A stretch of DNA of 64,000 bases, taken from Jiangella asiatica. Lineage in GTDB: Bacteria > Actinomycetota > Actinomycetes > Jiangellales > Jiangellaceae. The notes beneath the pieces are model-generated. The model saw nothing but the letters and a program-made list of their open reading frames with translations. It was not told where the DNA came from and did not search any database. Shown here piece after piece: positions 1 through 8,077 of the stretch (positions are counted from its first letter, which is position 1; every line of letters begins with the position of its first letter). The translations under genes and the position numbers were made by a program. Location of the stretch: positions 1 through 64,000 of the forward strand of contig NZ_SMKZ01000024.1 in assembly GCF_004349065.1 (NCBI RefSeq). The letters are read 5' to 3'.

Positions 1-22
1 CGCCCACCCCGTAGCCCCCCGG

Positions 23-622
23 CTACACGACGCCCGCGGCCCGGGCGATGTCGCGGTAGGCAGCGGCCAGCGTGTCCAGGCTGGCGTGGGCGTTCAGGCC
101 GCTGGGGTTGGGCGCCACCCACACCTGCGCCCCGGCGAGGTCCCCCGGCTGCCGCCCGGCCGTTGCCGACGGCTCGCCGAAGGCGGAGCGGTACGCGGTG
201 ATGCCGAGGACCGCCACCACCGCCGGGCGCAGCCGGGCCGCCCGCGCGGCCAGGTCGCGGGCGCCAGCGGCCAGCTCGCCGGCGGCCAGCTCGTCGGCCC
301 GAGCGGTGGCCCTGGCGACCAGGTTGGTGATGCCGACGCCGCGCTCGACCAGGTGGTCGTGGTCGGCGGTGGACATGCCGCCGGACGGGTCGATCAGCCG
401 GTCGACGATGCCGGCCCGGAACAGCGCCGGGTAGAAGCGGTTGCCGCGCCGGCCGAAGTGCGCCTGCACGGCGGCCGTCCAGAGCCCTGGGTTGATGCCG
501 ACGAACAGCAGTTTCAATCCCGGACCGGCGAGGTCGGGCACGGTCGCATCGCGGAACGCCTCGAGCTCGGCGCGGGTGAACCGCACCACGGGCACGGACG
601 GGTGCCGCCCCTCAGTTGACAT
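23..622 (-). CDS. mug: G/U mismatch-specific uracil-DNA glycosylase (Mug/TDG family)
   Basis: A 199-residue protein of the Mug/TDG uracil-DNA glycosylase superfamily, which excises uracil or thymine mispaired with guanine in cytosolic base-excision repair. The family signature GINPG is at residues 42-46, where the Asn is the catalytic position in Mug, and the second active-site loop NPSGLNAH is at about 172-179. The length is somewhat above E. coli Mug (about 168), the extra being mainly an N-terminal arm. The ATG at 620-622 overlaps the -35 box of the divergent exporter gene, so the two genes share a very short control region. The gene ends 22 bases from the window edge and is complete. Family assignment is firm; substrate preference is inferred. 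Confidence 0.9.
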   Translation of the reverse strand: MSTEGRHPSVPVVRFTRAELEAFRDATVPDLAGPGLKLLFVGINPGLWTAAVQAHFGRRGNRFYPALFRAGIVDRLIDPSGGMSTADHDHLVERGVGITNLVARATARADELAAGELAAGARDLAARAARLRPAVVAVLGITAYRSAFGEPSATAGRQPGDLAGAQVWVAPNPSGLNAHASLDTLAAAYRDIARAAGVV

Positions 623-654
623 GTCTTTGTCTCCAAATTAATTTTGCTCGCAAA
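616..654 (+). promoter_or_regulatory. Promoter and putative operator of the DHA2 exporter
   Basis: A consensus -35 box TTGACA (616-621) is followed after exactly 17 bases by TAATTT (639-644), a good -10. Directly downstream, over the expected transcription start, lies the inverted repeat TTTGC-TC-GCAAA (643-654), with a further direct copy GCAAA at 655-659. The placement suits a repressor that blocks the exporter promoter, for example a MarR or TetR protein, but no such regulator gene is adjacent. Seen directly: the boxes and the repeat. Inferred: repression. Confidence 0.6.
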
Positions 655-699
655 GCAAAGGTTCTTAGACTCCGATTCTATGCCGACGAGAGGCCTGCC

Positions 700-2253
700 G
701 TGCCAGTCAGCGACACCACACCAGGACCCACGACCCCACCACCGGGCGAGCCCTGGAGCGACCCTGCTCCCGGCGACCGCTCCTACAGTCCTCGCCGACG
801 GGCCGCGCTGGCCATCACGCTGCTCGCGGTGCTCATGGACATGGTCGACGCGACGATCCTCAACGTGGCGCTCCCGTCCGTGCAGGCCGACCTCGACGCG
901 TCATCGACGCAGCTGGAGTGGTCGCTGGCGGGGTACACGCTCGCCTTCGCCACCGCGATGATCACCGGCGCCCGGCTCGGCGACCGGTACGGACGGCGGC
1001 GGGTCTACCTGGCCGGGCTGGCCGGTTTCGTGGTCACCTCGACGCTGGCCGGCCTCGCCACCGGCCCGGAGACGCTGGTGGCCGCCCGGGTCCTCCAGGG
1101 CGCGTCGGCCGCGCTGATGGTGCCGCAGGTGCTGGCCATGCTGCAGGTGGAATTCCCGCTGGCGGAGCGGGCGCGTGCGATGTCGCTGTACGGGATGACG
1201 TTCGCCGTCGGCGGCATCGGTGGTCCGCTACTCGGCGGGGTGCTGCTCGAGGCGGACCTGTTCGGCCTGGGCTGGCGGCCGATCTTCTTCATCAACATCC
1301 CCATCGGGATCGCGGCGTTCATCGGGACTCTCGTGCTGGCCCGCGAGTCGCGGGCCGAGCACGCCGACACCGCGGACCTGCGCGGCACGCTGATCGCCAC
1401 CGGCGGCCTGCTGGCGGTGCTGTTCCCGCTGGTCGAGGGCCGCGAGCTGGACTGGCCGCTGTGGACGTTCGCGCTGATGGCCACCGCGCCGGTGCTGCTG
1501 TGGCTGTTCATCCGGTACGAGCGGCGGGTGGTGCGTCGCGGCGAGTCGCCCATCATCGACCCGGCACTGTTCCGCCACCGTGGCGCCGTCGGCGGCCTCA
1601 CCGTCGCCGTCCTGTTCTTCGCGGCGCAGGCGTACACCCTGGTCATGACGCTGCATCTGCAGGCGGGCGTGGGATTCTCACCACTGCGCACCGCCGCGGC
1701 GCTGGTGCCGTTCACCGTGGGGATCGGGATCGGCGCCGTGTTCGCCGGGCGGCTGGTGCCGCTGGGCCGGCGCGTCGTCATGGCCGGCTCCCTGATCATG
1801 GCGCTCGGCATGGCTATGATCCTCGTCGCCGTCGACCGGTCCGGCGCCGAGCTGGAGCAGTGGCAGCTGGTGCCCGGCATGGTGGTGGGCGGCCTCGGGA
1901 TGGCGATGGTGGCGCAGACGCTGGTCACGATCGTGCTGGCCAAGGTGCCGACCACGGCGGCCGGCGGCGCGTCGTCGCTGGTGAACACGTCTATCCAGGT
2001 CGGCGTGGCCGCGGGCATCGCCGTCGTCGGCACCGTGTACTTCGCCATGCTCGACGGCGGTGAGCCGCCGGTCGACTCCGCAACGGTCGGCCTGCTCGTC
2101 GTCATCGGTCTACTCGTGCTCGCGGCCGCGCTGGCCTTCGTTCTGCCGCCCGACCGGCTGCCCGCCGACGACGGGTCAGAGCAGCGGCGCGGTGAGGAGC
2201 CCGACGCCCACGACGACGTCGACGACGGCGCACCACTCGGCGTACGTCCGTGA
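700..2253 (+). CDS. MFS multidrug exporter, DHA2 (14-TM, EmrB/QacA) family
   Basis: A 517-residue integral membrane transporter of the drug:H+ antiporter-2 family, expected to export toxic compounds using the proton gradient. After a Pro-rich cytoplasmic N-terminus come about 14 hydrophobic segments. The motif MDMVDATILNVALPSV marks TM1 of DHA2 proteins, and GARLGDRYGRRRV is the MFS motif A loop between TM2 and TM3. The start is placed at GTG 700 because the longer reading would begin upstream of the promoter's expected transcription start, and GAGAGG lies 5 bases before the GTG. The C-terminal tail is acidic and its last 78 bases overlap, tail to tail, the convergent membrane gene. Substrates are unknown. 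Confidence 0.88.
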   Translation: MPVSDTTPGPTTPPPGEPWSDPAPGDRSYSPRRRAALAITLLAVLMDMVDATILNVALPSVQADLDASSTQLEWSLAGYTLAFATAMITGARLGDRYGRRRVYLAGLAGFVVTSTLAGLATGPETLVAARVLQGASAALMVPQVLAMLQVEFPLAERARAMSLYGMTFAVGGIGGPLLGGVLLEADLFGLGWRPIFFINIPIGIAAFIGTLVLARESRAEHADTADLRGTLIATGGLLAVLFPLVEGRELDWPLWTFALMATAPVLLWLFIRYERRVVRRGESPIIDPALFRHRGAVGGLTVAVLFFAAQAYTLVMTLHLQAGVGFSPLRTAAALVPFTVGIGIGAVFAGRLVPLGRRVVMAGSLIMALGMAMILVAVDRSGAELEQWQLVPGMVVGGLGMAMVAQTLVTIVLAKVPTTAAGGASSLVNTSIQVGVAAGIAVVGTVYFAMLDGGEPPVDSATVGLLVVIGLLVLAAALAFVLPPDRLPADDGSEQRRGEEPDAHDDVDDGAPLGVRP

Positions 2254-2766
2254 CACCACCCGGTCGCGCCGCAGGTGGATGAGGTCCCAGGTGCCGTGGG
2301 CGATCCAGCCGGCCGCGACGACGTACCGTCCGAGGTCCGGGTCGAGCGCGAGCGCGACCAGCGCGACCGTCGTGAAGGCGGCCATCCCGGCTACCTGGAG
2401 GCCGACACCGGTGCCCCGGTGCCGGCCGAGCCCGGCGCCCAGGAGGAACACGACCAGGGCGATGCCCAGGTACGCGACCGGTGGTTCGACGACGTCCTGG
2501 GCGAGCACGCCGAGATGAACCGGCCCGGACGCGATCAGCACCGGCCAGGTCCAGCGGCGCCGTCCGAGCAGGGCGACGACCAGGTAGATCAGGGCCAGCA
2601 GCGGAAGCGTCTCGCCGAGCCCGCGGGCGGTGTCGTCGGTCGTGGCGCCCGCGACGAACACTGTGCCGGCGGCGGCGCCGAACAGGGCCGGCCAGCGCCG
2701 GGCCGCGGCGGTGAGCAGGGAGCCGCGCGAAGCGGCCGGGATGGTGGAGACGGAGGTCGATGTCAT
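2176..2766 (-). CDS. Hypothetical multi-pass membrane protein
   Basis: A 196-residue protein with about six hydrophobic segments separated by short Arg-rich loops (for example LLGRRRWTWPVL). I do not recognise a specific family; the residues HGTWDLIH near the C-terminus recall small integral membrane proteins of unknown function common in actinobacteria. The start is set at ATG 2766 rather than the upstream in-frame ATG at 2823, since the intervening residues look non-coding (Arg/Gly/His-rich). It lies 108 bases downstream of the response regulator on the same strand and could be read through from that operon. Its 3' end overlaps the exporter gene by 78 bases in antisense, so either gene could influence the other transcript. 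Confidence 0.65.
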   Translation of the reverse strand: MTSTSVSTIPAASRGSLLTAAARRWPALFGAAAGTVFVAGATTDDTARGLGETLPLLALIYLVVALLGRRRWTWPVLIASGPVHLGVLAQDVVEPPVAYLGIALVVFLLGAGLGRHRGTGVGLQVAGMAAFTTVALVALALDPDLGRYVVAAGWIAHGTWDLIHLRRDRVVSRTYAEWCAVVDVVVGVGLLTAPLL

Positions 2767-2874
2767 GGGTCCAGCGTCGCGCCGGTGCCGCCCGGCCCCA
2801 AGGTGCGCGGTGTCACCATTCATCCGTGCGTTGTGCCCGGCCGGGCCGTGTGCCGGCCGGGGACCGCCCGCGGG

Positions 2875-3480
2875 TCAGAGCCAGCCGTGCTCGCGCGCCG
2901 TCGCGATCGCCTCGGCCCGGCTGCCGGCCTCGAGCTTGGCCACGGCCGCGGCCAGGTAGTTGCGGACGGTCCCCGGTGAGAGGTGGGCCTGACGTGCGAT
3001 GACGGCCACCGGCTGGTCGCGCGCGGCCAACCGCAGCACGTCGAGCTCGCGCGGCGTGAGCGGGCACTCCGGGGCGAGCAGCGCCTCGGCGGCAAGCGAG
3101 GGGTCGACGTAGCGGCCGCCTTCGTGGACGCGGCGGATGACCTCCGCCAGCACCGAGGCCGGGGAGCCCTTCGGCACGAAGCCGCGGGCACCGCTGTGCA
3201 GCGCTCGTTTCAGCAGCGGCGGCCGGCCGTGACCGGTGAGGATGACGACGGCGACGTCCGGCGCCGCGGTGGCCAGCTCGGCAGCGACCTCGATGCCGGT
3301 CAGTCCGGGCATCTGCAGGTCGACGACGGCGACGTCCGGCCGGTGCGCGAGCACCTGCTGGACCGCGTCGTGGCCGTCTCCGGACCGCGCCACCACCTCG
3401 ACGTCGGGCTCGAGCTCCAGCAGCGCGGCGACCGCGCCGCGGATGAGCTCTTCGTCGTCGGCGAGCAGGACCCGGATCAT
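2875..3480 (-). CDS. NarL/LuxR-family response regulator
   Basis: A 201-residue two-component response regulator. The receiver domain (about 1-118) has the acidic pocket ADDE at 7-10, the phospho-acceptor Asp54 in VVDLQMPG and the conserved Lys near 103 (VPKGSP). The C-terminal LuxR-type helix-turn-helix (about 138-200) contains LTPRELDVL and LSPGTVRNYL, which bind DNA as a dimer after phosphorylation. Its ATG lies inside the last codons of the histidine kinase gene (4-base ATGA overlap), so the pair is translationally coupled and forms a cognate system. Target genes are not evident; the membrane protein downstream and the nearby exporter are possible candidates. Confidence 0.93.
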   Translation of the reverse strand: MIRVLLADDEELIRGAVAALLELEPDVEVVARSGDGHDAVQQVLAHRPDVAVVDLQMPGLTGIEVAAELATAAPDVAVVILTGHGRPPLLKRALHSGARGFVPKGSPASVLAEVIRRVHEGGRYVDPSLAAEALLAPECPLTPRELDVLRLAARDQPVAVIARQAHLSPGTVRNYLAAAVAKLEAGSRAEAIATAREHGWL

Positions 3481-4682
3481 GCGGCCACCGGGACCGTCGC
3501 GGTGACGGTGAACGTGCCGGCCGAACCGTCGGCGACCACCGTGCCGCCGACCTCCGCCAGCCGGTCGGCCAGGCCGCGCAGTCCGTGGCTGTGCGGGTCG
3601 CGCTCGTCGGTGCGTGTGCTGACGCCGTCGTTGGTGACCACCATCCGCACCTGCTCCGCGCTCGCCTCCACGTCGATGGTGCAGTGTACGGCCCGGCTGT
3701 GCCGCAGCAAGTTCGTCACCGCCTCGCGCAGCACCGGCACCAGGTGCGTCGCGACCGGCGGCAGCTCGCCCTCGGGCAGGCGCACGGTGCAGCGCACCCC
3801 GGCTGAGTCGAGCACGTGCCGGACGGCGTCGAGCTGGTCACGCAGGTCGATGGCGCGGTAGCCGTGGACCGCGCGCCGGACCTGCTCGAGCGCCGCTCCG
3901 GCCAATCGCTGGATCTCCGCGGCCTGCTCACCGGCGCGGTCGGCGTCGACCGGTGCCAGCCGTTTGGCAAGCTCGGCCTTGAGCGCGATGACCGAGAGGT
4001 CGTGACCCAGCAGGTCGTGCACGTCGCGGGCGAAACGCAGCCGCTCCTCGGTGGCCGCCAGCCTTGCCCTTGCCTCCTGCCCGTCCCTGGCCTGCACGAC
4101 CAGCCGCCACATGCCGAGCTGCAGACCGTTGGCCAGCGCCAGCGTGACGCCCACGGACAGGGTGATGACGACGTACGCCAGCACCGACCCGCCCACCGCC
4201 AACGCCACGCCCACCGCCGTCGCCACGGTGACGACGACGGCGAGGACCGCCGCCAGGCCGCGCAGCAGCAGCGGCACCACGCCCACGACCACGCCGGCCA
4301 GCCACGCCCAGCTCTCCCACTCACCCGACGGCGCACCCACCGGCCCGACCAGCGGCACCGACGCGACCGTGGCGGCGACCAGCGCCACCGACGACGCGCG
4401 CACGCCGCCGCCGTCACCGTCGCCGGGCCGGAACTCGTCGTGCAGCGCCCACGCCAGTGCGGCCGTGAACGCCGCGATGCCGGCCCCGCCGAGCACCCGC
4501 CACAGCGGCCGCTCCTCCACGACCAGACCCACGACCGGCATGGCCACCCCGGACACGAGCATGACCACGACAAGGGCGACGGTGCCCGTCCGCGCCCGTC
4601 GGTACGCGGCGTCGACGCCCACCTCCGCCCAGGCGATCGGCGGGACGGCGCCCAGCCCGGCGTCGTCGGCAGCGCTCGGCAT
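3477..4682 (-). CDS. Sensor histidine kinase (HisKA_3 type), partner of the NarL regulator
   Basis: A 401-residue membrane sensor kinase. About six hydrophobic segments cover the first 190 residues with very short loops, so it probably senses the membrane or an intramembrane ligand. The dimerisation/phospho-acceptor motif FARDVHDLLGHDLS places the phosphorylated His at about residue 222, and a compact HATPase_c domain follows with the N box (NLLRHSRA) and the glycine-rich GLRGLADRLAEVGG. Start: ATG 4682 was chosen over an upstream GTG-like extension because residues before it are not conserved-looking. It overlaps the response regulator gene by 4 bases. The architecture resembles LiaS/DesK-like envelope-stress kinases; the stimulus is unknown. 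Confidence 0.92.
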   Translation of the reverse strand: MPSAADDAGLGAVPPIAWAEVGVDAAYRRARTGTVALVVVMLVSGVAMPVVGLVVEERPLWRVLGGAGIAAFTAALAWALHDEFRPGDGDGGGVRASSVALVAATVASVPLVGPVGAPSGEWESWAWLAGVVVGVVPLLLRGLAAVLAVVVTVATAVGVALAVGGSVLAYVVITLSVGVTLALANGLQLGMWRLVVQARDGQEARARLAATEERLRFARDVHDLLGHDLSVIALKAELAKRLAPVDADRAGEQAAEIQRLAGAALEQVRRAVHGYRAIDLRDQLDAVRHVLDSAGVRCTVRLPEGELPPVATHLVPVLREAVTNLLRHSRAVHCTIDVEASAEQVRMVVTNDGVSTRTDERDPHSHGLRGLADRLAEVGGTVVADGSAGTFTVTATVPVAA

Positions 4683-4790
4683 CCCGCCATCGTGGCATAC
4701 CCCCGCCACCCGCTGCCTTGATCATCGAGGGAGCGGAGCAGCCGTCAGGCCAGGTCGGGGCCGAGCACGCCTGCTCACCGGCGGCGACGC

Positions 4791-4840
4791 TGATCATCAA
4801 CGGGTGGCGACGTCATGGTGTCGCCACCGGTTGATGATCA
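4791..4840. repeat. Long intergenic hairpin with TGATCA ends
   Basis: Two 21-base arms (4791-4811 and 4820-4840) pair with one mismatch around an 8-base loop (gtcatggt). Each arm ends in TGATCA, itself a palindrome. No T-tract follows on either strand, so this is not a canonical intrinsic terminator, though it lies just outside the 5' end of the kinase gene and 67 bases before the aldo/keto reductase. A structurally similar element, also carrying TGATCA in its arms, lies at 10227-10314. Confidence 0.8.
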
Positions 4841-4907
4841 TGGAGGATTGGCGATCACGTGGCGATGGACTTGACCTAGAGCGCGCTCGAAGCGGAAGGC
4901 TGTGCCC

Positions 4908-5888
4908 ATGACCACGCGGTTGATCCTGGGTGCCATGAACTTCGGCACCACCGTCGACGAAACCACGTCCTTCGCGCTGCTCGACCGGTTCGTCGAGCGC
5001 GGCGGGGAGTGGATCGACACCGCCGACTGCTACTCATTCTGGAACAGCGAAACCGGCTACGGCGGGCAGAGCGAGGCTCTGATCGGCCGTTGGCTGGCCG
5101 CCCGTCCCGGCATGCGCGAACGGGTCAAGATCGCCACCAAACTCGGCGCCGAGCCTCGCGTCGCGGGCCGGTGGCCGACCTCCCGGACGGGCCTGTCCGC
5201 GGCGGCGGTCCACGATGCGTTCGAGGGCAGCCTGCGCCGGCTGGGCGTGGACGCCGTCGACCTGCTGTGGCTGCACATGGAGGACCGCTTCACCCCGATC
5301 GAGGAGACCGCCGCCGCCCTGGCCGAGCTCACCGAGTCCGGCCGGACAACCCGGGTCGGCGCCTCCAACCACCCGGTCTGGCGGGTCGAGCGGGCCCGGC
5401 AGCGCGCGCTCGCCACCGGCGCCCGGCCGATGGACGCCCTGCAGCACAACCACACCTACCTGCGGGCGCGTCCGCACACCCAGGTGACCGACCACCGCTT
5501 CGGCGTGCTCAGCGACGAGCACCTCGACTACGCCGCCGAGAACGGCCTGGAGCTCTGGGCCTACAGCCCGCTCATCGTGGGCGCCTACGACAACCCGGCC
5601 AAGCCGATCCCCGAGGTCTACGACCACTCGGGCACCACGGACCGGCTGGCCGTGCTCACCGCGGTGGCGCGGGAGCTCGGCCTGCAGCGCGGCCAGGTCG
5701 TGCTGTCGTGGCTGGCCGGCGGCGACCAGCCGATCCGGCCTATCCTCGGCGGCAGCAAGCTCGACCAGCTCGACACCGCGCTCGACGGTGTCGCGTTCGA
5801 GCTGCCGGCGGAGCTGCGGGCCCGCCTCGACGACGCGGTCCCCGCCGATCCCGGCCCGGCGCAGGCGGCAGCCGCGGCGCAGGCCTGA
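4908..5888 (+). CDS. Aldo/keto reductase
   Basis: A 326-residue NADPH-dependent oxidoreductase of the aldo/keto reductase superfamily, a TIM barrel acting on aldehydes or ketones in the cytosol. Visible features are the N-terminal GAMNFG, the Asp-x4-Tyr of the catalytic tetrad in DTADCYSFW, the Lys in KIATKLG, the His of LLWLHMED, and the C-terminal cofactor-binding segment PILGGSKLDQL. ATG 4908 has GGAAGG 8 bases upstream; an in-frame GTG at 4902 is too close to that site. It stands alone, convergent with the SDR gene. Closest in style to the YajO/Tas-like group; substrate unknown. Confidence 0.9.
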   Translation: MTTRLILGAMNFGTTVDETTSFALLDRFVERGGEWIDTADCYSFWNSETGYGGQSEALIGRWLAARPGMRERVKIATKLGAEPRVAGRWPTSRTGLSAAAVHDAFEGSLRRLGVDAVDLLWLHMEDRFTPIEETAAALAELTESGRTTRVGASNHPVWRVERARQRALATGARPMDALQHNHTYLRARPHTQVTDHRFGVLSDEHLDYAAENGLELWAYSPLIVGAYDNPAKPIPEVYDHSGTTDRLAVLTAVARELGLQRGQVVLSWLAGGDQPIRPILGGSKLDQLDTALDGVAFELPAELRARLDDAVPADPGPAQAAAAAQA

Positions 5889-5930
5889 CCGGCCGAGCCG
5901 CGCCCGGGCTGAGCCCGCCCGAGGGCCCGG

Positions 5931-6728
5931 TCAGCGCAGCCGCACGATGCTGCCGGTCAGCAGCTTCGCCTCCTCCGACACCATCCAGGCGATGACGTCG
6001 GCGACCTCCTCCGGCGAGGCGACGTGCGTGTGGTCGGAGCTGGCGGCGACGGCGGCGCGGACCTCGTCGGTGACCCAGCCGGTGTCGGTGACCGGCGGGT
6101 ACACGGTGTTGGCCGTCACGCCGTACGGCGCCAGCTCGGCCGATGCCGACATCGTGTAGTTCTCCTGGGCCGCCTTCGCCGCGCCGTACGACACCTCCTC
6201 CGGGAAACCGTGCTGGCTGCCCGAGGTGAGGCCGACGATGCGGCCCCAGGTGTCGCCCCGGGCCACGTGCCGGCGCGAGAACTCGGCGATGAGCAGCGCC
6301 GGCGCCATCGCGTCCACGGCGAACTGGCGCTGGAACGTCTCGGCGCCGACCGGCCGCATGGGCCGGCCGAACCGGTCGGTGGCGGCGGGCTTGAACGTGT
6401 CCTGGACCCAGCCGCTGGCGTTGTTGACCAGGATGTCGACCGGCCCGAGCCGCTCCTCGGCCGCGTCGAACAGCGTGGCCGCGCTGGCCGGGTCGGCGAG
6501 GTCGGCCTCGACGGCGTGCGCCCGGCCGCCGGCGCTCTCGACGGCGGCGACGACATCGCTCGCGTCGCCCCTGCGGGCGCGGTTGTATGCCTCCTCCTGG
6601 CCGGCGTCGTCGCCGGGGCGGTAGAACGTCACCAGCACCGCGACGCCGCGCCGGCCCAGCGCCATCGCCGTGGCCGCTCCGATTCCCTGGTTCGCGCCGG
6701 TGACGAGGGCGACGTGACTCCCGATCAT
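5931..6728 (-). CDS. Short-chain dehydrogenase/reductase
   Basis: A 265-residue classical SDR, an NAD(P)(H)-dependent oxidoreductase. The cofactor motif TGANQGIG is at 10-17, the structural NNAS motif is mid-protein (VNNASGWVQD), and the catalytic Ser and YxxxK appear in LTSGSQHG and VSYGAAK. The segment TFYRPGDDAGQEEAYNRARR is an unusually long insertion after beta-2, compared with FabG-like enzymes, resembling 3-ketoacyl-ACP reductase-like SDRs of actinobacteria. Upstream in-frame codons to 6791 are excluded because the peptide there is not SDR-like and a GTG-ATG pair marks the natural start. It is divergent from the ArsR operon, about 80 bases away, so both could share regulation. Confidence 0.9.
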   Translation of the reverse strand: MIGSHVALVTGANQGIGAATAMALGRRGVAVLVTFYRPGDDAGQEEAYNRARRGDASDVVAAVESAGGRAHAVEADLADPASAATLFDAAEERLGPVDILVNNASGWVQDTFKPAATDRFGRPMRPVGAETFQRQFAVDAMAPALLIAEFSRRHVARGDTWGRIVGLTSGSQHGFPEEVSYGAAKAAQENYTMSASAELAPYGVTANTVYPPVTDTGWVTDEVRAAVAASSDHTHVASPEEVADVIAWMVSEEAKLLTGSIVRLR

Positions 6729-6771
6729 CACGTCAGCATCGCAGAGCCGCACACACGCTTCGGCGCCACCC

Positions 6772-6817
6772 TTTACGCCACTGGCCGCCACGACTAACCT
6801 ACAACCTAATGGTTGTA
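6772..6817 (+). promoter_or_regulatory. Leaderless-type promoter with ArsR operator
   Basis: TTTACG (6772-6777), a 17-base spacer and TAACCT (6795-6800) form a plausible sigma-70-type promoter whose start would fall at or just before the ATG at 6809. The perfect inverted repeat TACAACC-N4-GGTTGTA (6800-6817) covers the -10 end, the transcription start and the start codon. ArsR-family repressors bind imperfect or perfect dyads of this kind. Occupancy would block RNA polymerase, so the operon is probably autorepressed. Boxes and dyad are seen; binding is inferred. Confidence 0.7.
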
Positions 6818-7192
6818 AATGAGGTGTCCGACGAGACGGTGGACCAGCTGTTCCACGCGCTGGCCGACGCCACGCGCCGCGACATCCTGCGCCGCTGCGT
6901 AGCCGCCGAGGCGTCGGTGTCGCGGCTGGCCGAGGCCTATCCGATGAGCTTCGCGGCGGTCCAGAAGCACGTCGCGGTGCTCGAGCGCGCCGGTCTGGTC
7001 ACGAAGCAGCGGCGCGGGCGCCAGCAGCTCGTGCGCACCGACGTCGACGCGCTGGCCCGTGCTCGGCGGGCGCTCGACCAGCTCGAGCTGGCCTGGCGCG
7101 GTCGCGTCGAGCGGATGTCCGGTCTGCTCGGCGAGGACACCTCAGCCGACGACGACGCATCGCCACACATCGAAGGGAACGACAGATCATGA
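6809..7192 (+). CDS. ArsR-family helix-turn-helix repressor
   Basis: A 127-residue winged-helix regulator of the ArsR family, without a metal-binding Cys cluster. The N-terminal helix LFHALADATRRDILRRC is the family hallmark, and the recognition helix lies around FAAVQKHVAVLERAGLV, followed by the wing KQRRGRQQLV. Its start codon lies inside a perfect dyad operator, indicating autoregulation and probably a leaderless mRNA; GTG 6824 is an alternative start. The last 4 bases overlap the DHFR-like gene, so both are made together. This ArsR class pairs commonly with DHFR-like or SRPBCC genes, as again at 45777 in this window. The inducer is unknown. Confidence 0.9.
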   Translation: MVVNEVSDETVDQLFHALADATRRDILRRCVAAEASVSRLAEAYPMSFAAVQKHVAVLERAGLVTKQRRGRQQLVRTDVDALARARRALDQLELAWRGRVERMSGLLGEDTSADDDASPHIEGNDRS

Positions 7193-7830
7193 AGTTGGTC
7201 CTCAACGAGTTCCTCAGCCTCGACGGCGTCATGCAGGGCCCCGGCGCCGTCGACGAGGACCGCAGCGACGGCTTCGACCGCGGCGGCTGGATCGTCCCGT
7301 TCGCGACCGAGGAGTCGTGGGGACAGGTCGTCGACGGCTGGTTCCGCCGGGTCGAGATCTTCCTGCTCGGCCGCACCACCTACGACATGATGTACGGCTA
7401 CTGGAGCCGGGTCACCGACCCCGACAACCTCGTCGCCACCAAGCTCAACACCTACCCGAAGTACGTGTCCAGCTCCTCGATGACCGACCCGGCGTGGGCC
7501 AACACCACCGTCCTGCCCGGCGACCCGGTCAAGGCCGTCGCCGAGCTCAAGGTCCGCGACGGCGGCGAGCTCCAGGTGCACGGCAGCTGGCGACTCGCGA
7601 AGACCCTGCACGAGGCGGGGCTCGTCGACGAGTACCGCCTGCTGACCTTCCCCGTCGCCGTCGGCACCGGCAAGCGCCTGTTCACCGACACCGCACCGGC
7701 GACCGGCTTCACCGTCCTGGAGACCCGAGCGCTCGGTTCCGGCATCACCTACCACGCCCTCACCCCTGCCCCGTACGCCCAGGGGGACCTCGACGTCGTC
7801 GACGGCCAGGAGGCGGTGACCGACGCCTGA
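7189..7830 (+). CDS. Dihydrofolate reductase family protein (RibD C-terminal fold)
   Basis: A 213-residue protein with the DHFR/RibD C-terminal Rossmann-like fold, of the YwjB/YyaP group. Characteristic stretches are the opening LVLNEFLSLDGVMQGPG, the nucleotide-site loop FLLGRTTYDMMYGYW, KYVSSSSM in the middle and the C-terminal LVDEYRLLTFPVAVGTGKRLF. Such proteins are not the folate enzyme FolA; reductase activity on pterin-, flavin- or deaminated-purine-like compounds is assumed from the fold, but the physiological reaction is not known. Translation is coupled to the ArsR repressor by ATGA overlap. Related proteins occur at 9331 and 46628 and in frameshifted form at 48028-48707. Confidence 0.87.
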   Translation: MKLVLNEFLSLDGVMQGPGAVDEDRSDGFDRGGWIVPFATEESWGQVVDGWFRRVEIFLLGRTTYDMMYGYWSRVTDPDNLVATKLNTYPKYVSSSSMTDPAWANTTVLPGDPVKAVAELKVRDGGELQVHGSWRLAKTLHEAGLVDEYRLLTFPVAVGTGKRLFTDTAPATGFTVLETRALGSGITYHALTPAPYAQGDLDVVDGQEAVTDA

Positions 7831-7846
7831 CTCTCAGGTGAGCACG

Positions 7847-8077
7847 TCAGGCCAGCGGCGCCACCGGGTAGTCGACGAAGTAGTGGATCTGCTCGGGCCC
7901 GTAGTCCTGCGCCTCGAAGTAGCTTTCGCTCCGCACCTGGACCTGGACGTAGTCGTAGGCACCGATGGCGTACACGCCAAGGAAGATCAGGCCGGCCAGC
8001 CACAGGTGCCGCGGTGTCGCAGCACGTGCGGATGGCCGGTCGCTGCCGACGGCGTTCTGCGGCCCACTCGGGTCCAC
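7847..8077 (-). CDS. Small single-pass membrane protein, unknown
   Basis: A 76-residue protein: a polar N-terminus, one hydrophobic segment (HLWLAGLIFLGVYAIGAY) and a Tyr/Gln-rich outer tail. No family recognised. GTG 8077 is chosen because GAAAGGG lies 6 bases upstream; an in-frame GTG at 8083 sits against that ribosome site. The gene converges with the DHFR-like gene 16 bases away. The predicted topology and balanced codon use make a real gene likely, but no function can be given. Confidence 0.55.
   Translation of the reverse strand: MDPSGPQNAVGSDRPSARAATPRHLWLAGLIFLGVYAIGAYDYVQVQVRSESYFEAQDYGPEQIHYFVDYPVAPLA

Noticed and set aside
1005-2105. Long antisense frame opposite the exporter gene
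   Set aside because: It is Arg/Ser/Pro/Thr-rich, has no family features and lies fully inside a clear transporter gene.
5905-5917. CGGGC-tga-GCCCG hairpin between convergent AKR and SDR genes
   Set aside because: Only 5 bp in very GC-rich DNA; expected by chance.
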